A stretch of 41,885 bases of DNA. It comes from DAOTUB01 sp034437455 (lineage in GTDB: Bacteria > Chloroflexota > Anaerolineae > B4-G1). Below, in pieces: positions 16,362-25,520 of the stretch (the first letter of the stretch is position 1; each line of letters starts with the position of its first letter). The translations under genes and the position numbers were made by a program. Where the stretch lies: the NCBI GenBank assembly GCA_034437455.1, contig DAOTUB010000214.1:1-41885 (forward strand), given 5' to 3'. The notes beneath the pieces are model-generated. The model was not told the origin of the DNA. It ran no database searches and saw only the letters and a list, made by a program, of their open reading frames with translations.

Positions 16362-17531
16362 CTAGCGCCCCTTTAGGGCGTCGGGATACTTGAGCCCGGT
16401 GCCGGTGTTGAACAGGACGATGCGTTCTTTGGGAGAAACCCATCCCTGTTTCAACAACGTCTCCAGCGCCGCCAGCGTGGCGCCACCTTCGGGGCAGGCG
16501 AAGGTGCCCTCCGAACTGGAGAGACGTATTTGTGCATCCACCAGCGCCTCATCGGAAACGGCGACAGCTACGCCGTTGCTCTCGCGCAGAGCGCGAAGCA
16601 TCAAAAAGTCGCCGACGGCCGACGGTACACGCAGTCCAGCCGCCACCGTCTCCGCTCCTTCCCAGGGCGTGGCAAACTCCTCGCCAGTTTGGAAGGCGCG
16701 CGGGATCGGCGCGCAGCCCTCGGCTTGCACCGCCACCATGCGCGGGCGGTGATCGCCGATCCATCCTAGCGCGGCAAGCTCTCCGAAAGCTTTCCACATC
16801 CCAATGAGGCCGGTGCCGCCGCCAGTGGGATAGATGATCACGTCGGGCAATTCCCAATCGAATTGCTCGGCTATCTCATAGCCCATCGTCTTTTTGCCCT
16901 CCAGCCGATAGGGTTCCTTGAGCGTGGAGAGATCGAACCAGCCGTACTCCTCGATGCCTTTGCGCGCTGCTTTGCCGCAGTCGGTGATCAAGCCCTCCAC
17001 CAGTGTGATCTCAGCGCCCAGCGCCCGGCATTCGAGCCGAAAAGGGGCGGGAACGTCCGTGGGCATAAAGACGTGAGCTGGAAGACCCGCCCTGGCAGCG
17101 TAGGCCGCCATCGCCCCAGCCGCGTTACCCGCCGAGGGGATGACGACCTCTTTGACGCCTAACTCTCGGGCGCGGGAGATAGCCATCGAAAGCCCCCGCG
17201 CCTTGAAGGAGCCGGTGGGGTTTAGCCCCTCGTCCTTAATATACAGGTGAGGCAGCCCCATGGTCTCGCCCAGCCGCCTGGCGTGGAGGAGGGGGGTGAA
17301 ACCTTCCCCCAGATTCATCACGTGGCGCTCATCCCGCACCGGCAACAGCGCGCGATAGCGCCACATGGTAGGCTCACTCGTGATGAGCGTATCCCGGTCC
17401 AGAAGCCGGGCCGTCTTTAGATCGTAACGGGCCAGCAGAGGACGGGCGCAATCGGAGCACATCCCCCGCAATGTGTCGGCCTCGTATTCCTTGCCGCAGA
17501 GAGAACATTCGAGATGGGTCAGATAATTCAT
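16362..17531 (-). CDS. thrC: Threonine synthase
   Basis: A 389-residue pyridoxal-phosphate enzyme that turns O-phosphohomoserine into threonine. The N-terminus has a zinc-ribbon-like pair CSLC...CSDC (Cys 9, 12, 25, 28), typical of this thrC subtype. The PLP lysine is Lys110 in NPTGSFKARG. The phosphate loop is near IIYPTGGGTGLIGM, and SAGNAAGAMAAYAARAGL is the usual helix after the active site. The start at 17531 (MNYLTH) is chosen because AGGAG lies just upstream and the zinc motif begins there; longer in-frame starts would add unmatched residues. No other threonine gene is adjacent. A cysteate or related beta-replacement role is possible in this fold family but less likely. Confidence 0.9.
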   Translation of the reverse strand: MNYLTHLECSLCGKEYEADTLRGMCSDCARPLLARYDLKTARLLDRDTLITSEPTMWRYRALLPVRDERHVMNLGEGFTPLLHARRLGETMGLPHLYIKDEGLNPTGSFKARGLSMAISRARELGVKEVVIPSAGNAAGAMAAYAARAGLPAHVFMPTDVPAPFRLECRALGAEITLVEGLITDCGKAARKGIEEYGWFDLSTLKEPYRLEGKKTMGYEIAEQFDWELPDVIIYPTGGGTGLIGMWKAFGELAALGWIGDHRPRMVAVQAEGCAPIPRAFQTGEEFATPWEGAETVAAGLRVPSAVGDFLMLRALRESNGVAVAVSDEALVDAQIRLSSSEGTFACPEGGATLAALETLLKQGWVSPKERIVLFNTGTGLKYPDALKGR

Positions 17532-17589
17532 TGGGCTCCTATGGTTAATGTGTGTTGCGTAAGGCGTGATGTGTGGTGTGAGTACCCAT

Positions 17590-17618
17590 ACGTTAGCACG
17601 AAAATGACGAATTGGCAA
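17590..17618 (-). promoter_or_regulatory. Possible promoter of thrC
   Basis: On the minus strand TTGCCA, 17-base spacer, TAACGT, about 60 bases upstream of the thrC start. The -10 is weak. Confidence 0.4.
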
Positions 17619-17641
17619 ATGGCGCGACACATCCGGTTCAA

Positions 17642-17669
17642 TTGTGCAGACGAGAGCGTTGAGTATAAT
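17642..17669 (+). promoter_or_regulatory. Promoter of the histidine phosphatase gene
   Basis: TTGTGC, 16-base spacer, then a perfect TATAAT, about 80 bases before the start codon. It diverges from the thrC promoter in the same gap. Confidence 0.55.
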
Positions 17670-17748
17670 AGGTGACGAGCGGACACGTTTCGAGCGAAAG
17701 AATCTCGATAATAGAAAACAACATCATCCAAGTTGCAAAAAGGAGCGT

Positions 17749-18384
17749 ATGACAAAACAACCAACGCGCATCGTACTCGTCCGGCACGGCCAGACGGCCT
17801 GGAACCGGGAGATTCGCTTTCGGGGACGGACCGATCTACCTCTGGACGCGGTTGGATTGAAGCAGGCCGAGGCGACCGGGCGCTACATCGCCGCTCGCTG
17901 GCCGGTGGTCGCCGTATACGCCAGCCCGCTGAGCCGCGCGATGCAGACCGCCGAGGCCATCGCCCGCGCGCACGACCTGGCCGTCCGCCCGTCGGACGCT
18001 CTGCTGGATGTCGATTTTGGCGAATGGCAGGGACACTCACCCGACGAGGTGGCTCAACAGTACCCCGACCTCCTCCAGGCCTGGCGAGATAAGCCTCACA
18101 CGGTGCACTTCCCCGGCGGGGAGAACCTCGATATCGTGCGCAGCCGGGTCGTGGCCGGGTTGGACGAGGTGATCGCCCGCCACGCGGGAAAGACGGTCGC
18201 GTTGGTCGGCCACGCCGTGGTCAACCAGGTGATGCTCTGCATCGTGTTGGGGTGGAGCAACGATCACTTCTGGCGGGTGCGGCAAGGGACGTGCGCGGTG
18301 AACGTCTTTGAGGCTCATGAAGACGGTGCCTTCACCATCGCGCTGCTGAACGATACCAGTCACCTGCAACACCTCTCCGAATAG
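17749..18384 (+). CDS. Histidine phosphatase family protein (phosphoglycerate mutase-like)
   Basis: A 211-residue cytosolic enzyme of the branch 1 histidine phosphatase fold. The RHGQT motif gives the phosphorylated His13 with Arg12. Arg63 lies in SPLSRAMQTA, and the second catalytic His155 in LVGHAVVN. The acidic residue region reads LDVDFGEWQG. Substrate cannot be read from sequence; the length and motifs fit broad phosphatases such as PhoE or CobC (alpha-ribazole phosphatase), and no cobalamin gene is nearby. The start at 17749 has AAAGGAG closely upstream. Confidence 0.9.
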   Translation: MTKQPTRIVLVRHGQTAWNREIRFRGRTDLPLDAVGLKQAEATGRYIAARWPVVAVYASPLSRAMQTAEAIARAHDLAVRPSDALLDVDFGEWQGHSPDEVAQQYPDLLQAWRDKPHTVHFPGGENLDIVRSRVVAGLDEVIARHAGKTVALVGHAVVNQVMLCIVLGWSNDHFWRVRQGTCAVNVFEAHEDGAFTIALLNDTSHLQHLSE

Positions 18385-18434
18385 CATCTCCGCCAGAGGT
18401 GTCGAATCTGGATCGCCTGGCCGCGACCTTGAAC

Positions 18435-18463
18435 TTGCACGACCGGGCGGAGTGGAGTAGAAT
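18435..18463 (+). promoter_or_regulatory. Promoter of the DUF6125-like gene
   Basis: TTGCAC, 17-base spacer, TAGAAT, about 65 bases upstream of the TTG start at 18531. Confidence 0.5.
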
Positions 18464-18530
18464 TCCCACACACCGTTGACAGTTTGTCAGGCAAATGACG
18501 CCGGCAAGCACACGCTCAAGGAGGAACGAC

Positions 18531-19073
18531 TTGAATAACCGAGAACGATTGATGCAGTACTCGAAAGAAGAGTTGATCGGTTTTTTGGAGGACGCGGCCA
18601 AGAACTGGCTCGCTCACGACGGCTTGTGGTTTCTGGCGGTCGAGGGTGCATTCGACATGGAGACCGCCATCGAGATGGACAGACGGGCCTGGGAGCGGTT
18701 CACCGTCGTCGAGGCGAATCGCATCATGCGCCGCCTGGGGATCGAGCCGGGCGGCGGCATTCCCGCGTTGAAAAAAGCTCTACAGTATCGCCTCTATGCT
18801 CTCCTCAACATACAAGAAACGCTCGACGTAAACGAGCACACCATCATCTTTCGGATGAACGAGTGCCGCGTGCAGGCCGCCCGAAAACGCAAGGGGCTGC
18901 CGGACTTTCCGTGCAAATCGGTGGGAGTGGTGGAGTATGGCAATTTCGCCCGCACGATTGATCCCCGGTTTCGCACTCGTTGCATCGCCTGTCCGCCCGA
19001 TCCCCATCCAGAGGAGTATTGGTGCGCTTGGGAGTTTACGCTTGATGTCGAGAAGGCCGAGCACAAGGATTGA
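18531..19073 (+). CDS. DUF6125-like cysteine-containing protein
   Basis: 180 residues from a TTG start chosen because AGGAGG lies six bases upstream; an in-frame upstream ATG has no ribosome site. The first half is helical (LIGFLEDAAKNWLAHDGLWFLAVE). The second half has five cysteines: Cys112, Cys128, and a conserved-looking cluster C151-I-A-C154-PPDPHP then W-C165-AW. The general look is that of the DUF6125 family, related to the L-2-amino-thiazoline-4-carboxylate hydrolase-like group; the name is from memory of the pattern, not a search. The clustered cysteines may bind metal. No membrane segment and no operon partner. Confidence 0.6.
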   Translation: MNNRERLMQYSKEELIGFLEDAAKNWLAHDGLWFLAVEGAFDMETAIEMDRRAWERFTVVEANRIMRRLGIEPGGGIPALKKALQYRLYALLNIQETLDVNEHTIIFRMNECRVQAARKRKGLPDFPCKSVGVVEYGNFARTIDPRFRTRCIACPPDPHPEEYWCAWEFTLDVEKAEHKD

Positions 19074-19091
19074 CCTTTCTTCCCCGGTCGG

Positions 19092-20285
19092 CTATTCGAT
19101 CTCCACCACCCCGCGCGCCATCAGTAACGCCGCGATGAGCGCGCAGACGGCCCCCAGGCCAGCGTGCAGCGCGATGCGCTGCCATTGCCAGAGCCACCCG
19201 CCGATAAAAGCGCCCAGGACGCGGGCCAGGCCAAAGGCCGTCAGCGCGAGGGCGAGCAGCGAGGCACGTGCATCGGGGGCCAGTTCCGTCGCCAGCGGCA
19301 GGAGCGAGACCAGGGCGAACTCGAAGGTCAACATCATGAGCACGATGCCGAGCAGCGCGGCTGCCAGTCCAAACCCAGATAACCAGGGCAGGGCGACCAG
19401 GCTGGCGGTCAGGCCGAGCATCCCCAGCAGCACGCTGCGCCGTTTGCCCAGCCGGTCGGTAAACGCGGCCGCGCTGAATTCGGCAGCGGCTTCGGCCAAC
19501 CCGACGACGATGGACGCCACTCCCAGCGCGCTGACGCTCAGTCCGAACGTGGTCTCGATCCACGCGCCGTAGACGATGAACGTGACCTCGGTGGCCACCG
19601 TGGAGAATAGACTCACCAGCAGCAGGGCGACGACGGAGCGGCGGCGCAGCAGATCGCGCCAGGCGGCGGCGAGAGAGGCGACGAATCGCCCACCGCCATC
19701 GTCTGTGCCCGGTCGGGCGGCGGGCGGCAGATTGGCGCGCGTGAGCCACAGCCCGAGCAATCCCAATACGATCAGGACCGTCCACGGGGCGCGCCAACCA
19801 AATCGGTCGATCAAAAAGCCCGACGCCGGAACGCCGAGCAGCCACGCGCTCGACCATGCAAGTTCGACAGCGCCGATGGTGCGCCCGCGTTTGTGGTAGG
19901 GGACTGTGTCGCCCAGGTAGGCGTATATCGCCGGATCGTAAAGCGCTTTGGCGACACCGTAGAGGATAAAGGCGACAGCAGCGGCGGCGAACGTGCCCAG
20001 GCCGGCCAGCAGCAAGCTGGCCAGCGAGAAAAGCAACAGGGCGATCTCCATCACGCGGCGACGACCGTAGCGATCGGCCAGAGGACCGAGGAAGGGACTG
20101 GTCAGGCGTCCCGCCATGCGCAGCGAGACCAGCGCGCCGGCCGCTTTCAGCGAGATACCCAGTCCGCGCGCGATGCTGGGCAGGAACGGGTAGATAATGC
20201 GGAACGTTGTGTTGATCGCCGTCCGAGTGATAAAGATGATGGCTAACTGGGTTTGGGGAGCACGCTCGTCGGCGGCCTGTGTCAT
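19092..20285 (-). CDS. Major facilitator superfamily transporter
   Basis: A 397-residue inner-membrane protein with about 12 hydrophobic segments and the MFS motif A region GPLADRYGRRRVM between helices 2 and 3; a second copy lies mid-protein (FTDRLGKRRSVLLGM). Substrate unknown; it resembles drug or sugar-efflux-like MFS proteins. The start ATG overlaps the stop of the VOC gene by four bases (ATGA), so translation is probably coupled. It is the last gene of the UbiA, CPBP, VOC, MFS run. Confidence 0.88.
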   Translation of the reverse strand: MTQAADERAPQTQLAIIFITRTAINTTFRIIYPFLPSIARGLGISLKAAGALVSLRMAGRLTSPFLGPLADRYGRRRVMEIALLLFSLASLLLAGLGTFAAAAVAFILYGVAKALYDPAIYAYLGDTVPYHKRGRTIGAVELAWSSAWLLGVPASGFLIDRFGWRAPWTVLIVLGLLGLWLTRANLPPAARPGTDDGGGRFVASLAAAWRDLLRRRSVVALLLVSLFSTVATEVTFIVYGAWIETTFGLSVSALGVASIVVGLAEAAAEFSAAAFTDRLGKRRSVLLGMLGLTASLVALPWLSGFGLAAALLGIVLMMLTFEFALVSLLPLATELAPDARASLLALALTAFGLARVLGAFIGGWLWQWQRIALHAGLGAVCALIAALLMARGVVEIE

Positions 20286-20686
20286 GGTTCTGCTGAATTC
20301 CCCGCCGCGCTGGCCCAGGCCGGATCGAGAAAGCGTTGAATCTCGATCAGGTAGCCGTTGGGGTCACGCAGGAAGCAGTGATAGATGTTGTACCGAGGGT
20401 TGAGCGCCGGTGGCTTTTCGAACGCGATGCCCTGCTCGCTGAGGAAGCTGTGCCAGCGATCCACCTCTGGTGTGACGAGGGTCAGGATGACGTCGGACGA
20501 CGGATCGGATACGGTTTCCCGCTGGCAAAAGCCGAGGAAACTATCGGCGCCGACGCGGTAGATGCGACAGCTCCCCTGGTCGAGCGCCAGGGGCAGGCCC
20601 ATCACCTCCTCGTAGAAGTGGCTCGTCGCTTCCAGGTCGTTGGTGTAGAGAAAGGTGATCTGTTGCTCGATGGGGGGATGGATCAT
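20282..20686 (-). CDS. VOC (glyoxalase/bleomycin-resistance fold) protein
   Basis: 134 residues with the paired beta-alpha-beta-beta-beta layout of the vicinal oxygen chelate fold (ITFLYTNDLEATSHFYEEVMG, then FLRDPNGYLIEIQRF). The last-strand Glu is present (LIEIQ). The first-strand metal His expected in many members is not evident (ITFLY), so an enzyme, a binding protein or a resistance protein are all possible. Both ends overlap the neighbours by four bases (ATGA), showing tight coupling with the CPBP protease and the MFS gene. Confidence 0.85.
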   Translation of the reverse strand: MIHPPIEQQITFLYTNDLEATSHFYEEVMGLPLALDQGSCRIYRVGADSFLGFCQRETVSDPSSDVILTLVTPEVDRWHSFLSEQGIAFEKPPALNPRYNIYHCFLRDPNGYLIEIQRFLDPAWASAAGNSAEP

Positions 20687-21702
20687 GGTTCTCGAATCTC
20701 CTCGCCGCTAAAGTCGGTGGGCGGCTGCGCGATGCTGGTCTGGAGCGTCGTCTCGCCCTCGCGCCAGCGCACCCAGAGCCAAACGAGCAGGCTGCCCACG
20801 AGTATAGCAAGGATGCCCATCCCCCCGGCCTCTGGACCGAAAGCGCCGCCGGTCCACAGGTCCGGTCCTCCTTGAACGACAGCGATGAACGTCGCCGAAG
20901 GCGCCATGCCGCTGACGGGAAATCCAAAGACAGCGCCCTGGAAAAAGTTCCAGGTGATGTGCAGGCCGATGGGGATCGCCAGTTCGCCGGTCAGGATGTA
21001 ACCCAGGCCCAGAAATAGGCCGGCCAGGATCAAGTTGAGGGTACTGATGGTGGTGGCGTTTGGGTTATTGGCGTGGCCCAGGCCAAAGAGCACCGAGGAG
21101 ACCAGCCAGGCTGTGATAATTGCACCGCGCGTCTTGAGGATCGGCCAGTTGAACCCCTCGGCCAGGTTTTGCAACAAATACCCTCGCGAGATCAGCTCCT
21201 CGTAGACGCCGACCGCCAGGAAGAGCGCGAGCGGCTGGAGGAGCGCCAGGATGAACGGTTGGGATGGAGTGGCTGCCTGCAAGGTCCCGGCAATAGTCAC
21301 CCAGCCAGCGGCCCATTCGGTCAGAAAAATGCCCACCATCAGCAGCGCGCCGAGCGCCAGGCCAAAGCCCAGGTCTATCCACCAGTCTCGATCCAGTTGA
21401 AACCCAAAATCGGCAAAGGGGCGCCGATCGAGCAGACGAGCCGCGATCCACGTGCCAACCAGGATGATCAACAACACAAAGAGGGAATCCACCACCTGAA
21501 AGCCAGGGCTTGTGGACATTTCCGTCAAGACGTTCTGCAGCGAGTCGCCTGAAGTCACCATCCAGACGACGACCAACACACTGATTGCGATCGCCAGCAC
21601 AACCAACAAGATCGTAAAAATAAAAGTCGTCACCGACAGCCGCCAAAACGTGCGCAAGCGGCGCTGTTGTTCATTCCACAAGATCTGTTTTAACATTTCC
21701 AT
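20683..21702 (-). CDS. CPBP family intramembrane metalloprotease
   Basis: A 339-residue membrane protein with about eight hydrophobic segments. The Abi/CAAX-protease-like motifs are intact: EE at 168-169 with Arg173 (YEELISRGYLL), His210 (FGLGHANN), and His248 with Asn252 (GLHITWNF). These form the glutamate-based metal site of this family. Bacterial members act in bacteriocin self-immunity, protein trimming or unknown roles. It begins 29 bases after the UbiA gene stop and overlaps the VOC gene by four bases. Target unknown. Confidence 0.88.
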   Translation of the reverse strand: MEMLKQILWNEQQRRLRTFWRLSVTTFIFTILLVVLAIAISVLVVVWMVTSGDSLQNVLTEMSTSPGFQVVDSLFVLLIILVGTWIAARLLDRRPFADFGFQLDRDWWIDLGFGLALGALLMVGIFLTEWAAGWVTIAGTLQAATPSQPFILALLQPLALFLAVGVYEELISRGYLLQNLAEGFNWPILKTRGAIITAWLVSSVLFGLGHANNPNATTISTLNLILAGLFLGLGYILTGELAIPIGLHITWNFFQGAVFGFPVSGMAPSATFIAVVQGGPDLWTGGAFGPEAGGMGILAILVGSLLVWLWVRWREGETTLQTSIAQPPTDFSGEEIREP

Positions 21703-21731
21703 CGGTCAATCATTCTCCATAGTAGGCCAGA

Positions 21732-22604
21732 CTATCCCAGAAAGTACATCACCACGATGACGCTCAGGCCCCAGAGAAGGATGGCGGCTTGCAGCGGGCG
21801 GTCGGATAACACAATCTCCTCGGGCGCGCCGCCCATTTCCTTGACGTGGATCAGATAAAGGTAGCGGAAGATGATGTACAGGACGAAGGGAATGGTCAGC
21901 ATCATCGTGTGGTTGGGCGGCAGGTTTGGAGCAGAGAAGGTGTAGAGCGCGTAAGCCAGCAGTGTGGATGAAGTCACGATGCTGATGGCGTGATCGAGCA
22001 ACGGCAAGTTGTACTCCTCCAGGCTCCGGCGGTGTGCGTTGGCGTTTTCCTTCAGCAGCGTCAACTCGTGGCGGCGTTTTCCAAACCCGATCAGCAATGC
22101 TCCCAGCATCATGCAGATATAGAGCCAGGGGGAAAATCGTTCAGCATCCACCAGGGGCACGCCAGCCGCCACGCGCAACAGGAAACCACTCGCCACGATC
22201 AGCACATCGAGGATGACAACGTTCTTGAGCCAGAAGGAATAGGCGATCTGGAGCAGCAAGTAGCCGGTCAAAATAGCGCCGAGGACATAATTGAGTAAAA
22301 AACCCAGCGGCAAAGCGATCAGGAGGATCACTATAGCTCCAATGATGGCCGCACGAACACTAATTTGACCGGCTGCCAGAGGGCGACTTCGCTTCCGAGG
22401 GTGCTGGCGATCCCCTTCGATGTCAGCTAGATCGTTGATGATATAGACGGCCCCAGAGACCAGGCACAACAGCACGAACCCGGCAATGGTCTGGGCCAGG
22501 TAGCGCAGATTGAACAGCTTCACGTCAAAGACTAGTGGGGCAAAGACAAAGACGTTCTTGAGCCATTGTTTGGGGCGCATCGTTTTGATCAAGCCAGTGA
22601 GCAC
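21732..22604 (-). CDS. UbiA prenyltransferase, decaprenyl-phosphate phosphoribosyltransferase-like
   Basis: 290 residues, about eight to nine membrane segments. The opening MRPKQWLKNVFVFAPL and the first aspartate motif NDLADIEGDRQHP-KRSRPLA match the decaprenyl-phosphate phosphoribosyltransferase branch of UbiA, which attaches phosphoribose to a polyprenyl phosphate for arabinan-type sugar donors. The second aspartate region follows YSFWLKN (ILDVLIVASGFLLRVAAG). GTG start at 22604 with GGGAGG upstream. No arabinosyl gene is nearby, so the pathway here is uncertain. It is first in a run with CPBP, VOC and MFS genes. Confidence 0.85.
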   Translation of the reverse strand: MLTGLIKTMRPKQWLKNVFVFAPLVFDVKLFNLRYLAQTIAGFVLLCLVSGAVYIINDLADIEGDRQHPRKRSRPLAAGQISVRAAIIGAIVILLIALPLGFLLNYVLGAILTGYLLLQIAYSFWLKNVVILDVLIVASGFLLRVAAGVPLVDAERFSPWLYICMMLGALLIGFGKRRHELTLLKENANAHRRSLEEYNLPLLDHAISIVTSSTLLAYALYTFSAPNLPPNHTMMLTIPFVLYIIFRYLYLIHVKEMGGAPEEIVLSDRPLQAAILLWGLSVIVVMYFLG

Positions 22605-22659
22605 GGTTTTGCCTCCCGGTGATAAAGTTGTAGTATGAGCCTGAGCGCAGCTACAAGTT

Positions 22660-24183
22660 CTACATTACTCGCCGTGGCCGGTACTGGATCGCCTCCGCCA
22701 GATGAGGGGTTTCAATTCGCTCGCTGCCTGCCAGGTCCGCAATGGTGCGCGCCAGCTTGAGGATGCGGTGGAAGGCGCGCGCGCTCATCTGGAGCTGCTG
22801 CATCGCCGCCCGCACCAGTCCCCGCCCCGCCTCGTCGAGTTGACAGATCTTTCGCACCTCTCCCGGTCCCATATCTGCGTTGATCGAAAGCGGTGTATCC
22901 GCGAAACGCGCGCGCTGTACATCACGCGCTCGCTCCACCCGCTCCCGGATCGCCGCTGAAGGTTCTCCCAATCGGTCGTCGGTCAACTTCTGATAATCCA
23001 CCCGGGGCACCTCGACGTGAATGTCAATGCGATCCAGAAGCGGGCCAGAGATCCTTTTCTGATAACGGGTCACCGTTGCCGGGCTGCACGTGCACTCGCG
23101 CACCGGGTCGCCATAGTAGCCGCATGGGCAGGGGTTCATCGCCGCGATCAGCGTAAAGTTGGCCGGGAAAGCGAGCGTGCCTGTGGCGCGCGCGATGGAT
23201 ACCTGGTGATCCTCCAGCGGTTGCCGTAACACCTCCAGCGTGCGCCGGTCGAACTCGGGTAACTCGTCGAGGAAGAGCACGCCTCGGTGGGCGAGGCTGA
23301 TCTCGCCGGGACGCGGCCAGTGCCCCCCGCCGACCAGCCCGGCGTGGCTGATGGTGTGGTGGGGCGCGCGGAAGGGACGGTGCCGGATGAGCGGTGTGTC
23401 CGGCGGCAACATCCCCACGATGCTGTAAATCTTGGTCGCCTCCAGCGATTCTTCGACGGTCATCTTTGGCAGGATGGAGGGCATCGAGCGGGCCAGCAAC
23501 GTCTTGCCCGCGCCGGGAGGACCGGCCATCAAGACGTTGTGGCCGCCGCTGGCCGCCACCTCCAGCGCCCGTTTGACGTGCTCCTGCCCCTTGATCTCGG
23601 CAAAATCCGCCGCGTACGGGGGAAGCGGCACCGAGTCAGGATCCTCGTCGAGCATGTACGGCGGGATCTCGCGCAGTCCTTGCAGATGAACCGCCAGTTG
23701 CTCCAGGTTCTCAACCGGGATGACCTCCAGTCCATCAATCAGTGCCGCTTCGGGAGCATCTTCGGCAGAGACAAAAATGTGCTGGATGCCTTGCTCGCGG
23801 GCCAGCGACGCAATGGACAGGACGCCATTGACGTGGCGCACGGAACCGTCGAGAGAAAGCTCGCCGACGAAGAGCGCGTCCTCGACCGCCTGGGGCCAGG
23901 CCTGCTCCGAGGCGATGAGCACGCCCACGGCAATGGGCAGGTCGTAGGCCGGACCTGCCTTGCGAATATCCGCCGGGGCCAGGTTGACGGTGATGCGCGC
24001 GCCGGGGAAAACTAACCCGGAATTCTTGACCGCAGCTCGCACCCGCTCGCTCGATTCCTTGACCGCGGCGTCGGGCAGGCCGACGATGACCAGCGACGGC
24101 ATCCCGCGAGAGGTATCCACCTCCACCTCGACGATGACTCCCTCCAGGCCGACCAGGGCGCAACTGGTGACTTTGGCAAGCAT
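22660..24183 (-). CDS. comM: YifB/ComM family Mg-chelatase-like AAA+ ATPase
   Basis: 507 residues, the usual ComM length. The N-terminal ChlI-like domain opens MLAKVTSCALVGLEG and carries SLVIVGLPDAAVKES. The ATPase P-loop is GPPGAGKT at 221-228; Walker B is GVLFLDELPEFDR; the cysteine segment NPCPCGYYGDP follows, and a C-terminal helicase lid (MSARAFHRILKLARTIADL) closes it. In naturally competent bacteria ComM is a hexameric branch-migration helicase aiding recombination of incoming DNA. The start at 24183 is chosen for AGGAG seven bases upstream. No other competence gene is nearby. Confidence 0.95.
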   Translation of the reverse strand: MLAKVTSCALVGLEGVIVEVEVDTSRGMPSLVIVGLPDAAVKESSERVRAAVKNSGLVFPGARITVNLAPADIRKAGPAYDLPIAVGVLIASEQAWPQAVEDALFVGELSLDGSVRHVNGVLSIASLAREQGIQHIFVSAEDAPEAALIDGLEVIPVENLEQLAVHLQGLREIPPYMLDEDPDSVPLPPYAADFAEIKGQEHVKRALEVAASGGHNVLMAGPPGAGKTLLARSMPSILPKMTVEESLEATKIYSIVGMLPPDTPLIRHRPFRAPHHTISHAGLVGGGHWPRPGEISLAHRGVLFLDELPEFDRRTLEVLRQPLEDHQVSIARATGTLAFPANFTLIAAMNPCPCGYYGDPVRECTCSPATVTRYQKRISGPLLDRIDIHVEVPRVDYQKLTDDRLGEPSAAIRERVERARDVQRARFADTPLSINADMGPGEVRKICQLDEAGRGLVRAAMQQLQMSARAFHRILKLARTIADLAGSERIETPHLAEAIQYRPRRVM

Positions 24184-24230
24184 ACGCAACTCCTGTGTGC
24201 GGAGAAAAAGTCTGTCCCACACAAGGGAAT

Positions 24231-24259
24231 AGTGTAACACAGAGAACGAAGGAGGGCAA
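24231..24259 (-). promoter_or_regulatory. Promoter of comM
   Basis: On the minus strand TTGCCC, 17-base spacer, TACACT, with TG one base upstream of the -10 (TGTGTTACACT), about 50 bases before the start. Confidence 0.6.
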
Positions 24260-24286
24260 GCCGTAGAATGGGGAATTGGCGCGGGA

Positions 24287-24315
24287 TTGCTCTCTCCCAT
24301 CGTCTGTGTTAAGAT
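24287..24315 (+). promoter_or_regulatory. Promoter of the DUF58 gene
   Basis: TTGCTC, 17-base spacer, TAAGAT, again with an extended TGTGTTA -10 shape. The start codon follows about 18 bases later, so the transcript is nearly leaderless. Confidence 0.55.
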
Positions 24316-24332
24316 AAATCGACCGAGCAATC

Positions 24333-25520
24333 ATGGAACAGAAACCGGAAATCAGATTGAAACTCAATTCGTGGTTCTTGCCCGCCATCGTCGGCCTGTT
24401 AGTAGCTTGGCAACTGATCGCGCCCTATCGTGGGCTGGTCATCTTGCTGGTAGGGTTGGGGGGAGCGTGGTTGATCGGCTACCTGTGGGCGCGGTCGCTG
24501 GCGCGCGGGCTGCGGCTCACGCGCCAGGTGCGCTTTGACTGGGCGCAGGTGGGTGATCGGTTGGAGGAACGGTTCGCGCTGATCAACGATCAGTGGGTCT
24601 CCGCTCTGTGGGTCGAGATTGTGGATCACTCTACAATGTCCGGCTACGAGGTCGGCAGAGCGACCGGTATAGCCGGCAACGAGGCGATACGGTGGAGCAA
24701 GAAGGCGATCTGCACGCGCCGTGGTCTCTTCACCCTCGGTCCGACCAGCCTGTTGACCGGCGATCCCTTCGGAGTATACACCGTCAGCTTGCACTATGCC
24801 GCCTCGATACCCTTTATGGTGATGCCCCCCGTCGTCCCTCTGCCGACCATTGATATATCTCCGGGCGGTCGAGTGGGCGAAGGACGTCCTCGCGCCAACG
24901 CGCCCGAGCGCACGGTCAGCACCGCCAGCGTGCGGGAGTACGCGCCCGGCGATAGCCTGCGTTGGGTGCATTGGCCCACTTCTGCGGAACATAGCGTGAT
25001 CTTGGCTGCCTCGCTGGCCGACCAAGAGTTGCGGTCGGGGCGGGCGGTGGGGCTGATGGCTCACGGCGAGGATCTGATCTGGCTTCCGCCGCGCGGGGGC
25101 GAGGGCCGTCGCTGGGAGATTTTGCGCGCGCTCGCCCGGGTTTCCCCCGGCGAGCGTGCCCTGTCCGAATTGCTGGCGCGGATGGAACCCGCGCTGGGGC
25201 AGCACGCCAGCCTCATCATCATCACGCCCGCGGTAGATGGCGAGTGGATCGAGGCGCTCGTGCCTCTGCTGAGACGGGGCGTCGCTCCCACGGTGTTGTT
25301 GCTCGACCCCATCTCCTTTGGCGGGGTGGGCAGCGTGCGCAGGATAACGGCGTCGCTTTCGGACCTGGGGGTGGCGCACCACGTCATCACCCGCGATCTG
25401 CTCGACCGCCCCGAGGCCCGTCCGGGCCGCCAGGGGCGGTGGGAGTGGCGAGTTGGCGGTACCGGACGGGCGGCACCGGTTCATCGCCATCGTGACGTGG
25501 CCTGGAAGGCGCTCGTGTGA
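24333..25520 (+). CDS. DUF58 domain protein, apparently internally shortened
   Basis: 395 residues. Two membrane segments lie near the N-terminus (about 15-50), and the DUF58 signature is REYAPGDSLRWVHWPTSA at about 205-222. DUF58 proteins usually sit with MoxR ATPases and transglutaminases. Directly after WPTSA the sequence goes to EHSVILAASLAD. From memory of related Chloroflexota proteins, about 30 residues (the rest of the DUF58 core strand and a hydrophobic strand) should come between, so an in-frame internal deletion near 24990 is suspected. The transglutaminase gene follows with an overlap of one base (TGATG). No MoxR gene is present. Confidence 0.75.
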   Translation: MEQKPEIRLKLNSWFLPAIVGLLVAWQLIAPYRGLVILLVGLGGAWLIGYLWARSLARGLRLTRQVRFDWAQVGDRLEERFALINDQWVSALWVEIVDHSTMSGYEVGRATGIAGNEAIRWSKKAICTRRGLFTLGPTSLLTGDPFGVYTVSLHYAASIPFMVMPPVVPLPTIDISPGGRVGEGRPRANAPERTVSTASVREYAPGDSLRWVHWPTSAEHSVILAASLADQELRSGRAVGLMAHGEDLIWLPPRGGEGRRWEILRALARVSPGERALSELLARMEPALGQHASLIIITPAVDGEWIEALVPLLRRGVAPTVLLLDPISFGGVGSVRRITASLSDLGVAHHVITRDLLDRPEARPGRQGRWEWRVGGTGRAAPVHRHRDVAWKALV

